Under the pieces are notes generated by a model. It worked only from the letters and a program-made list of their open reading frames with translations, was not told the DNA's origin and searched no databases. Of a DNA stretch of 11,721 nt, positions 1 through 7,160 are shown piece after piece. How positions within the stretch are numbered: position 1 is the stretch's first letter; each line of letters starts with the position of its first letter. The stretch lies in contig JACZTE010000009.1 in assembly GCA_022573935.1 (NCBI GenBank), positions 1-11,721 of the forward strand. The letters run 5' to 3'. The DNA comes from Chloroflexota bacterium. Its GTDB lineage: Bacteria; Chloroflexota; Dehalococcoidia; DSTF01; RBG-16-68-14. Position numbers and translations under genes: made by a program.

Positions 1-1
1 A

Positions 2-385
2 AAGAACATTGTCATTAGCATGTCGAGGCGGTCGCGTCGGACGCTTCAGAATTTGGTGCGCACGAGCGGCGCCATCCTGGAATCGCGGCCCGGGAGCTTC
101 CTGGAGTGGGTGCAGCTGTACAACGGCGTGCCCCTGTTCATCAACGACTACATCTCGGACGCCCAGACGGTGGGCACCTCCTCGGACTGCAGCACCATCT
201 ACTGCTTCTCGGTGGGTGAGCAGGACCAGGGGGTGGTTGGCCTGACCGCGCCGGGCGGGCCCGTGGTGGAGAAGGTGGGCCAGCTGGAGACGAAGGACGC
301 CACCCGCTGGCGGGTGAAGTGGTACTCCGCTATCGCCTGGCTGAGCGAGCTCTCGGCGGGCCGCCTCGTCGGCGTGCGACCGTAA
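2..385 (+). CDS. Phage major capsid protein, C-terminal part (5' end outside window)
   Basis: The frame is open to the left edge of the window, so this is the tail of a longer gene; the ATG at 20 is probably internal. About 127 residues are visible. The segment runs from a basic helix (MSRRSRRTLQNL) through GVPLFINDYISDAQTVG and DCSTIYCFSVG to a closing block with VEKVGQLETKDATRWRVKWY and ends in LVGVRP. This layout resembles the C-terminal domain of tailed-phage major capsid proteins: a 'design of the antigen' strand (PLFINDYI), a reporter-like line (STIYCFSVGEQDQGVVGL), and an Arg/Trp-rich strand before the terminus. The family assignment rests on recalled resemblance, not on a search. The adaptor-like, hub-like and spike-like genes at 4518-7373 support a phage structural locus. 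The next same-strand gene starts only at 3377, with a reverse-strand cassette between them. An encapsulin-like shell is the main alternative. Confidence 0.6.
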   Translation, partial: KNIVISMSRRSRRTLQNLVRTSGAILESRPGSFLEWVQLYNGVPLFINDYISDAQTVGTSSDCSTIYCFSVGEQDQGVVGLTAPGGPVVEKVGQLETKDATRWRVKWYSAIAWLSELSAGRLVGVRP

Positions 386-419
386 GGGAGTCCGCCTGGG
401 CGACCGTAAGGCTGGTCGC
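376..419 (+). repeat. 12-bp direct repeat plus small hairpin after the capsid gene
   Basis: GCGACCGTAAGG occurs at 376-387, where it spans the capsid stop codon, and again at 400-411. The second copy also forms a 6-bp hairpin (GCGACC 400-405 with GGTCGC 414-419). This looks like a small local duplication. No function is evident. Confidence 0.5.
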
Positions 420-441
420 TGGGCGACGATCGCAACACACA

Positions 442-474
442 CGAAGGCCCCCCGATGGAATCGGGGGGCCTTCG
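442..474. terminator. Bidirectional intrinsic-type terminator hairpin
   Basis: A perfect 14-bp inverted repeat (442-455 with 461-474, arm CGAAGGCCCCCCGA) is closed by a 5-nt loop. It lies 56 nt after the capsid stop and 20 nt after the stop of the minus-strand dockerin gene, so it can serve both converging transcripts. There is no clean U-tract on either side. The minus-strand exit (GTGTGTG) is the more U-rich. Confidence 0.8.
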
Positions 475-494
475 CACGTTAACGCGGTCGAGGG

Positions 495-2153
495 TTAGGA
501 CGGGGACAGGCTCGGGATACGGCCGACGATAAACTGAGCGATGATCTGGGCGTCGACGATGGTGACGCCGCCGCTTCCGTTCACATCGGCGTTCTTGTCG
601 CAGTCCAGCGCCTCGATCCGGCCCACGATCAGCTGCGCGATGAGCTGGGCGTCTACGATAGTAACCAAGCCGTCGCAGTCCACGTCGCCGAGCACGTTCG
701 GCGGCTTAGGCACGTTGACGAAGATGACCAGCACCTTCTTCGGGTCGATCGGGATGTGTGCGGCGTGGGTGAGCGTCCCGGACAGCTTTTGCGTTTCGTC
801 GAAGAGCTGCACCTGGCCGACGTCAGGCTCGTAGAAGCAGCCGTACGGCGGTATCCCGTCGATCTTGCAGCTTAGCGTCAGCGGGTCCTTGTTGTGCAGC
901 TTCCCGATGGGAGTATCGATCTCGAAGAAGACATCGAAGAAGCTGTCCGCTGGGAACTCCAGCGTACCGGAGATGCTGTCGTTCTGTTCGATGATGCGGC
1001 CGGTTGACGCCAGCGTGGCGCTCTCCCGCACCTTCACCGAAATGTTCCCCGGCTGACATATCCCCTCGAGCTGCATGAAGACGATCTCGGTATCGATGCT
1101 GTCGGGAGGCTTGGTCTCCACCGCGCCGCGCGTGATCACCGTAGGCCCGGAGAGGTCGCAGGCGAACTCGCCGGCGGGCGGGTTCGTCAGCTCCACCTTG
1201 ACCGTCGCGACGGAGGAGAACTCATCGCAGCCGGCGTCGGGGAAGGGGAGGTTGGGGCTGATGGGGCACGCGAGTACGGCGCCCGAGGGCCCGGGCGGCT
1301 CTTGAGCTAACGGGACGATGAGGCCGACTTCCGCTTGCTTGCAGAGGGGGCCTTCCGGGTTCCAGCCAGGCTGGAGCTTCTCCTCGACGGAGTAGGTGCC
1401 TGGGGCGAGCCCGCCGAACTCGATCAGGCCGTCGGCGTCGGTGAAGCCGGAGTCGATCGGCGAGCCGGAGCAGCCGGTGCCGGTGTACAGGTTAATCTCC
1501 CAGTTGGGCAGGCCCTCCTTTGTCTCGCCGTTTCGCTTGAGCACGGTGATCGTGTAGTCCTTGGGCGGCGGCTTGATGTCGATGTTGAGGCCGCTCATCG
1601 TACCGACGATACTCGACGGGTTGAGGCTGTCATGGAGGGGGTGTTCGGTTGGGCCGGAGTCGAACTTGTCGCCGTAGGGTGGTATGCCGGTGATCTGCGA
1701 GGTCATGCTTAGGGGCAGCTCATCGGCGAAGTGCTCGAACTCCCCGATGAAGACATCGGGGAAATAGATGTCGAAGTAGCTCTCCGCGGGGAAGCCGCCA
1801 GAGGCATCGATCAGCCCGATCGATGGCGGCGCGTTGGGATTCAGCGCTATCTTGATCGGCGTTGGCTTCCCGAACAGCATGCTATCGCCCGTCAACTGCA
1901 GCGCGACGATCTCTACGTCGATCATGCCATCGACGGGATCCGAGCGCGTCCAAGTCATGTTGCCGGACAGCGGGATCTTCTCGGTGCCTAAGCCGAGAGG
2001 GCTGAGATCGATGGTCACCTGACCATTAATCTCGAACTCGTCCGTGCCGCCGGGCGGCAGGATGATACCGGCGCTGGCCGGCGGCGAGCTGCCGCTGGTG
2101 AATGCGACTATGGCGACGGCCACCATGGCCGCTAAGGGTATCAGCTTCCACAT
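495..2153 (-). CDS. Secreted two-repeat protein with central Cna-B/SpaA-like domain and C-terminal dockerin
   Basis: The chosen start is ATG at 2153 (552 aa). An upstream TTG at 2189 is in frame, but the ATG gives a clean Sec signal (MWKLIPLAAMVAVAIVAF, then a PPASAG cleavage-like site near residue 28) and has a purine-rich GGGAAG just upstream. After the signal come repeat A (about 62-195), a SpaA/Cna-B-like beta domain (about 200-270, with GLAPGTYSVEEKLQPGW), repeat B (about 332-478) and a dockerin pair (about 487-547). Repeats A and B share the lines ID.EIV..QL.G, FPA.S.FD..F and I.GIPPYG. The dockerin halves are DVDCDGLVTIVDAQLIAQ and DVNGSGGVTIVDAQIIAQ, with calcium-loop Asp/Asn residues. 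Dockerins bind cohesin modules, so export and docking to a cell-surface or extracellular scaffold is inferred. No cohesin is in the window. The A/B repeat family is unidentified. The gene lies downstream of another dockerin-tailed gene (2314-3201). Confidence 0.85.
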   Translation of the reverse strand: MWKLIPLAAMVAVAIVAFTSGSSPPASAGIILPPGGTDEFEINGQVTIDLSPLGLGTEKIPLSGNMTWTRSDPVDGMIDVEIVALQLTGDSMLFGKPTPIKIALNPNAPPSIGLIDASGGFPAESYFDIYFPDVFIGEFEHFADELPLSMTSQITGIPPYGDKFDSGPTEHPLHDSLNPSSIVGTMSGLNIDIKPPPKDYTITVLKRNGETKEGLPNWEINLYTGTGCSGSPIDSGFTDADGLIEFGGLAPGTYSVEEKLQPGWNPEGPLCKQAEVGLIVPLAQEPPGPSGAVLACPISPNLPFPDAGCDEFSSVATVKVELTNPPAGEFACDLSGPTVITRGAVETKPPDSIDTEIVFMQLEGICQPGNISVKVRESATLASTGRIIEQNDSISGTLEFPADSFFDVFFEIDTPIGKLHNKDPLTLSCKIDGIPPYGCFYEPDVGQVQLFDETQKLSGTLTHAAHIPIDPKKVLVIFVNVPKPPNVLGDVDCDGLVTIVDAQLIAQLIVGRIEALDCDKNADVNGSGGVTIVDAQIIAQFIVGRIPSLSPS

Positions 2154-2203
2154 GGCTTCCCTGCCGTTTCTAGACCGAGAAGGCTCCAACTCGGCCCGGT
2201 GAC

Positions 2204-2219
2204 CTGCTCCTCTGAGCAG
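2204..2219 (-). promoter_or_regulatory. Small 5'-leader hairpin of the downstream dockerin gene
   Basis: A perfect 6-bp stem (CTGCTC/GAGCAG) with a 4-nt loop lies a few nucleotides inside the transcript predicted from the promoter at 2231-2259. It could stabilise the mRNA 5' end. It lacks a U-tract, so a terminator is less likely. Confidence 0.3.
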
Positions 2220-2230
2220 TATCTACGACG

Positions 2231-2259
2231 ATGCTACGCCTGCTTCTATCCTCTGTCAA
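2231..2259 (-). promoter_or_regulatory. Sigma-70-like promoter for the 552-aa dockerin protein
   Basis: Read on the minus strand: consensus -35 TTGACA (2259-2254), 17-bp spacer, -10 TAGCAT (2236-2231). Transcription would begin near 2224, giving a ~70-nt leader before ATG 2153. The same architecture precedes the other dockerin gene, which supports both predictions. Confidence 0.55.
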
Positions 2260-2313
2260 ATCGATATCCCCGTGCGCCCAGCCGTTCGTGGCCGCCCTGA
2301 TGATCTCCGCCGG

Positions 2314-3201
2314 CTATGGCGCCACCTCGCCAAAGTGCTGGAGTAGCTGCAGAAAATCAAGCAAGCTCACCGAGCCGTCGCCGTTCAGGTCCCAGGGGAA
2401 CCACGGAGAGGTCTTCGGCTCGTGCAGGAACGAGGTGAAGCACCTCACGTCGCTGGCGTCGCAGTCGCGCTTGAGGTCGAAGGTGAGATTGTGGTTCGGG
2501 GGAGCCTTGATCTCGGTCACGCTGTAGAGGCCGGGCTCGACGAGCACATCGATCAGGCCTTCGCCGGCGTTCTCATCCTCGCACACGCCATCCGGCACGC
2601 AGACGGAGCTTGACTGCGGAAAGCCGTCCTGGAAATCGTTATCGCAGACCTGGAACAGCGGGTTCTGGGCGTCGTCGCTCACCTCGAAGCAGGAGCCGGG
2701 CAGAGAGTAGCTGGCGGAGGCGGTGATGCTGATCTGCGGCGACGATATCGGGACGTTGAAGAAGACGACCGCGCACTTGGAGCTGCTGGCGTCGCAAGAG
2801 TTCTCGAACGGATCGAGATCGTAGCCCGGTGGCGCCTTGGTCTGGATCACTCTGTAGCCAGCGGATTCGACAGTGACCTGGACGAAGCCGCTGGCCGGGT
2901 TTTCGTCGTTGCATACCCCGTCCGGCACGCAGACCGATTGCGATTGCGGGAAACCGCCCTGGAAGTCGTTGTCGCACACTTCGAAGAGCGGGCTCTGGAG
3001 GCTATCCCGTACTTCGAAGCAGACGCCGCCCAGCGGCTGAAAGGTATCGATATCTGCCGCGCTGATGTTGATCTGCGACTGGGAGGCCTGGGCGCCGGCG
3101 CGCTGGGTGCCCTCGCCGCCCCAGGTGATGGTGAGGAGCAGCGCCAGCAGGACGAGGAGTCCCCACTGCCAGCGTATTCGTACTGCCGTCATCTTGGTCA
3201 T
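2314..3201 (-). CDS. Secreted protein with two six-cysteine SpaA-like repeats and a half-dockerin
   Basis: The start is ATG at 3201 (295 aa) because AGGAGG sits 6-7 nt upstream; the longer in-frame extension has no such site. A basic N-terminus (MTKMTAVRIRWQW) and hydrophobic stretch form a signal peptide, with a GAQA cleavage-like site near residue 38. Two homologous ~107-residue repeats follow (about 43-150 and 156-262). Each has six equivalently placed cysteines, the shared line SVCVPDGVC, and a Cna-B-like closing strand (YRVIQTKAPPGYDL; YSVTEIKAPPNHNL). The cysteines suggest three disulfides per repeat in place of the isopeptide bond usual in Cna-B folds. The C-terminus has one EF-hand-type dockerin loop (DLNGDGSVSLLDFLQLLQHF, about 271-290); the second half is absent. 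The protein is probably extracellular and structural or adhesive. It shares promoter style and orientation with the neighbouring dockerin gene. Confidence 0.85.
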   Translation of the reverse strand: MTKMTAVRIRWQWGLLVLLALLLTITWGGEGTQRAGAQASQSQINISAADIDTFQPLGGVCFEVRDSLQSPLFEVCDNDFQGGFPQSQSVCVPDGVCNDENPASGFVQVTVESAGYRVIQTKAPPGYDLDPFENSCDASSSKCAVVFFNVPISSPQISITASASYSLPGSCFEVSDDAQNPLFQVCDNDFQDGFPQSSSVCVPDGVCEDENAGEGLIDVLVEPGLYSVTEIKAPPNHNLTFDLKRDCDASDVRCFTSFLHEPKTSPWFPWDLNGDGSVSLLDFLQLLQHFGEVAP

Positions 3202-3245
3202 GTCTAACCTCCTGGCGATCAGGCCGCCTGCCGCGAGATGGGGAA

Positions 3246-3274
3246 ACGCTAGCATTGGCCCCTGGTCTTGTCAA
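3246..3274 (-). promoter_or_regulatory. Sigma-70-like promoter for the 295-aa dockerin protein
   Basis: On the minus strand: consensus TTGACA (3274-3269), exactly 17 bp, then TAGCGT (3251-3246). Predicted initiation is near 3239, giving a ~38-nt leader before ATG 3201. The -10 is weak, but the -35 and spacing match those of the sister gene. Confidence 0.5.
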
Positions 3275-3318
3275 CAGACGGTTGTCGAGGCTCCTTCGCT
3301 GCTAGTGTCAGCAACTGC

Positions 3319-3347
3319 TTGGCGCTCCTCGGCTGCGGCCCTACGCT
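3319..3347 (+). promoter_or_regulatory. Weak candidate promoter for the phage operon starting at 3377
   Basis: TTGGCG, 17 bp, TACGCT lies about 30 nt before the ATG at 3377, in a 175-bp divergent intergenic region. Matches to consensus are poor (4/6 and 3/6). Some promoter is expected here, because the reverse-strand cassette and terminator separate this operon from the capsid gene. Confidence 0.25.
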
Positions 3348-3376
3348 AGCGGCACGCATCTGAGTGGAGGCCACAC

Positions 3377-3805
3377 ATGACCGTCAGACCAGCCCAGCCC
3401 GATGACCGCGCGCGGGTGCTCGATCTCCTTGGCGACCGCCGCGCGATCGACTCGCCGGGCCAGGAGGTGCACGTTGTCGAGGAGGACGGCCGTGTTGTGG
3501 GCGCATCTGTCGGCATCGCGCCCCAAGGCCCCGACGGCATCCTGGGGGCGATCATGCTGGAGCAGCAGGGGCGGACCGATCTCTTTCACGAATTGCTCCT
3601 CGCCAACGTCGAGCGGGCTGTCGAGCTGGGCTACCAGCATGGCTACGCCCACGTCAGGCGTCGCAGCATCGTCCGCCGCATCGAGCGAACCTACGATCTC
3701 CAGGCGAAGCCCTTCGGCCGCAATCCGCGCACCAGAGAGCCGATCGGCTGGACGTTCCGCGTCCACCTGCCCACCTTCCTCGAGCAGCTGCGGGGCATGG
3801 TCTAG
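3377..3805 (+). CDS. Short GNAT-like protein in phage structural operon
   Basis: 142 residues, with GGAGG 6 nt before the ATG. The N-terminus (MTVRPAQPDDRARVLDLL) and the central strand (HVVEEDGRVVGASVGIA) look like the first helix and the beta4 turn of GNAT N-acetyltransferases. The acetyl-CoA pyrophosphate loop (Q/R-x-x-G-x-G/A) is not visible: the expected segment reads ERAVELGYQHGYAHVRRRS. Catalysis is therefore doubtful. The C-terminal half is basic (RRRSIVRRIERTYDL). Its stop overlaps the GTG of the next gene (TAGTG), indicating translational coupling in the structural operon. Truncated GNAT-like proteins with unclear roles do occur in phage morphogenesis clusters. A virion-associated or host-modifying role is inference only. 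Confidence 0.6.
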   Translation: MTVRPAQPDDRARVLDLLGDRRAIDSPGQEVHVVEEDGRVVGASVGIAPQGPDGILGAIMLEQQGRTDLFHELLLANVERAVELGYQHGYAHVRRRSIVRRIERTYDLQAKPFGRNPRTREPIGWTFRVHLPTFLEQLRGMV

Positions 3806-4521
3806 TGCCCGTCCTCACGCTGGAACCCGCCATCGACTCCGAGCTGAACCCTACGGATGCCACCGGAAACTTCGGCGACCTAGACCTGATCCTGATGGGT
3901 CTCCAATTCGCCGGCGGCGATAAGCTCAATCTCTGGCGGCCGATCGCCAACTTCGATGTCTCCGCGCTCAGCGGCAGGCAGATCAATGAAGCCAAGCTGG
4001 TGCGGCATATCTACGCGGTCGCTGGCGAGCAGCCGTGGACGGCCACGGTCTACCGCTGCAAACGCGCGGAGCAGTGGGTAGAGCTGGAGGTGTCGTGGGA
4101 CGAGTACGCCGCGGGCATGCCCTGGGACATTCCTGGCGCCGGTGGCGCCGGCGATGTGGACAGGGTGACGCCGATACCCGTGACGTTTACCGAGGCGACC
4201 GGCCTGGGCGACCACGAGATCCTGGGCATGAAGGGCTTCGTCGAAGATGCGCTTGCCTATCGCAACGGCCTGGTCTCGATCAGAGCGCAGATCGATGTCG
4301 AAAACTATGAGGGCACTCGCCAGACGAGCTGGTTTTCGAAAGACTACGGCTCGAACGTCTGGCGGCTCGTCATCGACTATTCGCCGGCCAGCCCGGGCCG
4401 CCGGAGCCCGCGCGGCGGAGCCCGGCGTTCACCGGCGGCGCGACCGGCCCGCTCCGCTCGCCCTGCCGCTAGCACCCGGCCGGCCCGGCCACACCATGCA
4501 ACGATGAGGAGTGAACGATGA
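3805..4521 (+). CDS. DNRLRE-like phage structural or tail-appendage protein
   Basis: 238 residues from a GTG start that overlaps the preceding stop (TAGTG). Residues 1-190 form a beta-rich domain with the order seen in DNRLRE-type domains: an RPIANFDVSALSG line, an INEAKLVRHIY strand, TATVYRCKRAEQWVE, VSWDEYAAGMPWDIPGAG, and a closing NVWRLVIDY strand. Such domains occur in surface and fibre proteins of bacteria and phages and may bind glycans. The position between capsid and adaptor suggests a virion decoration or appendage. From about residue 194 the sequence turns into an Arg/Pro/Ala-rich low-complexity tail (about 45 residues) unlike the rest. Another frame over the same bases reads more naturally and stops at 4470-4472, so a frameshift near 4388 is possible. 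The gene ends by ATGA overlap with the next gene. Confidence 0.6.
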   Translation: MPVLTLEPAIDSELNPTDATGNFGDLDLILMGLQFAGGDKLNLWRPIANFDVSALSGRQINEAKLVRHIYAVAGEQPWTATVYRCKRAEQWVELEVSWDEYAAGMPWDIPGAGGAGDVDRVTPIPVTFTEATGLGDHEILGMKGFVEDALAYRNGLVSIRAQIDVENYEGTRQTSWFSKDYGSNVWRLVIDYSPASPGRRSPRGGARRSPAARPARSARPAASTRPARPHHATMRSER

Positions 4522-5159
4522 GCAGCCTAGCTACGCTGAGAGCCAACATCCGCAAGGACCTTCACGACGAAGACGCCAGCGCCTACCGCTGGACCGACGA
4601 CGTGCTCGACCGGCACATCGACCGCGCCCTGCGCGAATACTCGCAGGTCTCACCTGTAGAAGTGAAGTCTACCATCTCGACCGTCACGGACACTCGAGAC
4701 GTCCAGCTCACTAACCTGGTCGAGCCCATCCGCATTGTCGCTGCGGAGTACCCGATCGACGAGTACCCGCCCAGCTTCGTCCCCTTCTCCGTCTGGGGCC
4801 AAACGCTCACCCTCGACCTGGCGACGGCCCCGTCCGGCGCCCCGTTCGTCAACGTTTGGTGGCACAAGGCCCACAACACCTCGGGTAACGGCAGCTTTCC
4901 CGAGGCCCACGATGACATCATCGTCGGTGGCGCCGCCGCCTTCGCTGCCCTCGAGTGGGCCTCCTTCGCCTCCAACCGGCTCAATGTCGGCGGCGATGAT
5001 GTCTGGGGCCGCTACATGGACTTCGGCAACGTCCGCCTCCGCGCGTTCCAGCAGGCGCTGCGCGATCTGCCCGAGGCGAATCGCCTCCGATCTGGCCGCT
5101 TCTATGTGCCGCAGACAGCGCGCTTCCGCAGCCAGAGTACAGACCCGGGGCCCGTCTGA
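4518..5159 (+). CDS. Phage head-tail adaptor (connector)-like protein
   Basis: 213 residues. The ATG overlaps the preceding stop (ATGA), with GGAG about 9 nt upstream. The N-terminus (MSSLATLRANIRKDLHDEDA, then YRWTDDVLDRHIDRALREYS) is the helical opening typical of tailed-phage head-tail adaptors (gp6-like): a short helix, then W-[ST]-D-x-x-L-[DN] and a second helix. A beta region follows (VQLTNLVEPIRIVAAEYPI; VWGQTLTLDLATAPSGAPF). Helices near residues 130-190 (DDIIVGGAAAFAALEWASF; RLRAFQQALRDLPE) match the C-terminal arm of that fold. It would join the portal to the tail. The portal gene is not in the window. Adaptor is the best reading; a minor structural role of another kind cannot be excluded without a search. 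Confidence 0.6.
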   Translation: MSSLATLRANIRKDLHDEDASAYRWTDDVLDRHIDRALREYSQVSPVEVKSTISTVTDTRDVQLTNLVEPIRIVAAEYPIDEYPPSFVPFSVWGQTLTLDLATAPSGAPFVNVWWHKAHNTSGNGSFPEAHDDIIVGGAAAFAALEWASFASNRLNVGGDDVWGRYMDFGNVRLRAFQQALRDLPEANRLRSGRFYVPQTARFRSQSTDPGPV

Positions 5160-5163
5160 GCCG

Positions 5164-7149
5164 ATGCGCAACCTGACTCCCACGCTTGAGGCGGCCCAGA
5201 AGGAACCGAGCGGTGTCCCCTTCGTCAAGGTGACGGTGGACACCCAGATCGCGCACGTCCCGCTCCTCCGCTGGACTCGTCTCTACACCGGGACCGAGAT
5301 CGGAAAGAGTCATCACGCCGTCGTCATGCCGGGCGATGGGTCGCTCTGCCGCGCCCGCATCAACAACGCAGGCCCCAACGTCTGGTACAGCCGCGTCGCT
5401 AACCCTGGACCGTCGAGCGACTTCAGCCAGTGGACGTTGCTGGGCAGCCAGACCCGCAACGCCGGCATCGCCCTGGCCGCGAGCGGCGCGAAGGTCCTCC
5501 TTGCCCACGTCCACAACAACCAGAGCGATATCCGCGTCCGGGACAGCACGGACAACGGCGCGACCTTCGGCGCCGAGGTCACCGCGAAGAGCGGCGGCGG
5601 CTTCGTCGACTGGATGGCCGCCGTGATCGAGGCCAACGGCGATGCCATCCTCTTCTACAGCGAGGGGGCCACGCTCTATACCCTTCGCCGCACCTCTGGC
5701 AGTTGGGGATCGCCGGCCGCGTGGAGCCAGACGGTGAACAGCATTACGGGCATCGCCGTCGTCCGCTGGGGAGATAATCACGTCCTCGTTACTGGAACCG
5801 ACACGAATAACAACCCCAGGCTCTGGACGGCCATCTACGGCGAGGGTTCCAGCTACACGGCCAACACCTGGTTCGGGCTCTGGGCGCTGGAGGAGGCGGA
5901 GAGCGGCTCCGGCGTCAGCTTTAGCGCGCCCCACATGATCCGGCGCGATACCCATCGCTTCTTCTTCGCTGAGAAGTCGACCGGCGCGGTAGCGTACGAA
6001 CGGCCGATGGGCTCGTGGATCCCACCCACGCAGTTCTTCGCTGCGGGCGCCTGGCACGAGCCGGTGCCCTTCGACTTGGCCCTTGGCCCGGAGAACGGCC
6101 TGGCTATCGCCGCCGACGTCAACGGCGCCTGGGTGACGACGCCGGACGGTGTCTGGAGCGCCCCCTTCGAGCAGGAGGTGGAGATCAGTCAGGACGTGCT
6201 CGAAGTCGTCGCGGAAGACCGCCGTACGGCAGGCCGGGCGAAGGTGACGCTGCGCAACGACGACGGGCGCTACAACGATCTGGCTGCTGGCCCCTATGCC
6301 CAGATCCGTCACGGCGCGGAGCTCTCCATCGGTCCGGGCTACCTGACGAGCGCGGGCGAGGAGGTCTCGGCGGGCCCGCGCTACTGGATCGATAGCTGGG
6401 AATACAGCTCGGAGGGAGGCAGGGCCACGCTGGTGCTGCACGCCAGCGACGGCTGGGGGCTGCTGCAACGCTGGCACGCGCGCCGGCAGCACGAGTGGGC
6501 CGCCGGGAGCCTGACCGTGAAGCAGATCCTCAGTCAGGTGTTCGGCCGCGCCGCGTTCGATCTGCTCAACGTCGGCGCCAGCCTCCTCTCGGGTAGCCAT
6601 AAGCCCGCATTCACCATTCATCCAGGCGAAAACGGCCTGCGTGTCGCCCAACGACTCCTGGCCATGCTCCCGGACCAGATCCGCGTCTCCGGCGAGTTCG
6701 CCACCATCACGGAGCCCTTGCCTGCGGACAACAGCGACTACGCCTTCGGCGCGGATCATCCGATCTTCCGCGCCCGCTACGCTTCGCCTGCGCTGGAGGT
6801 GAACCGGGCCCGCGTGTTCGGCGACGGCCGGGTGGCCGAGGAGTTCGACTGGCCCGACATCGGCGACCAACTCGATCGGCTGCACAACGTTCACGACCTG
6901 AACCTGGATGCCGATGCTGAGGCGCAAGAGCGAGCGCAGGTGACGCTGCGCCAGCAGCAGCTCGCGCAGGACGTGGGGGAGCTCGTCGTCCCGCCGAGCT
7001 GCGGACTGCAACTGATGGACGTGGTGACCGTCACTGACCCGACGGTCGGTCTCACCGCGAAGAAGTACCGCATCGTCGGCCTCGACCTGCGCTACGTGAA
7101 GGAAGGCCGGCCAACGTACGAGCAGCGTATCTACCTGGGGAACGTGTAA
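5164..7149 (+). CDS. Phage tail/baseplate-hub-like protein with N-terminal sialidase-like beta-propeller
   Basis: 661 residues from the ATG 4 nt after the adaptor stop. The frame is open further upstream, but that part overlaps the adaptor and is Ser/Pro/Arg-rich shadow. Residues 1-45 (MRNLTPTLEAAQKEPSGVPF, WTRLYTG) are the kind of leader seen in phage tail proteins. About 48-325 are propeller-like strands, with an Asp-box (STDNGATF, 128-135) as in BNR/sialidase folds. About 337-661 resemble a tail hub: TLRNDDGRYND, WIDSWEY, a helical block (TVKQILSQVF; ENGLRVAQRLLAML), and a C-terminus (QERAQVTLRQQQLAQDVG; GLQLMDVVTVTDPTVGL; YEQRIYLGNV) typical of gpD/gp27-type hubs and tail-tip proteins. 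The propeller may recognise surface glycans while the hub anchors the tail tip; this is inferred. No tape measure or sheath flanks it. Confidence 0.65.
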   Translation: MRNLTPTLEAAQKEPSGVPFVKVTVDTQIAHVPLLRWTRLYTGTEIGKSHHAVVMPGDGSLCRARINNAGPNVWYSRVANPGPSSDFSQWTLLGSQTRNAGIALAASGAKVLLAHVHNNQSDIRVRDSTDNGATFGAEVTAKSGGGFVDWMAAVIEANGDAILFYSEGATLYTLRRTSGSWGSPAAWSQTVNSITGIAVVRWGDNHVLVTGTDTNNNPRLWTAIYGEGSSYTANTWFGLWALEEAESGSGVSFSAPHMIRRDTHRFFFAEKSTGAVAYERPMGSWIPPTQFFAAGAWHEPVPFDLALGPENGLAIAADVNGAWVTTPDGVWSAPFEQEVEISQDVLEVVAEDRRTAGRAKVTLRNDDGRYNDLAAGPYAQIRHGAELSIGPGYLTSAGEEVSAGPRYWIDSWEYSSEGGRATLVLHASDGWGLLQRWHARRQHEWAAGSLTVKQILSQVFGRAAFDLLNVGASLLSGSHKPAFTIHPGENGLRVAQRLLAMLPDQIRVSGEFATITEPLPADNSDYAFGADHPIFRARYASPALEVNRARVFGDGRVAEEFDWPDIGDQLDRLHNVHDLNLDADAEAQERAQVTLRQQQLAQDVGELVVPPSCGLQLMDVVTVTDPTVGLTAKKYRIVGLDLRYVKEGRPTYEQRIYLGNV

Positions 7150-7160
7150 GGGGGAAGCTG

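Noticed and set aside
2154..2189. TTG start at 2189 for the dockerin gene
   Set aside because: It adds 12 charged residues before a typical signal peptide and has no well-placed ribosome site.
4735..5163. Upstream in-frame extension of the hub-like gene
   Set aside because: It lies wholly within the adaptor gene in another frame and reads as Ser/Pro/Arg-rich low complexity. The ATG at 5164 begins a phage-like leader.
4981..7011. 676-aa open frame on the minus strand
   Set aside because: It is a GC-rich antisense shadow of the hub-like gene. Its protein is Arg/Ala/Val-rich without domains, and it has no ribosome site.
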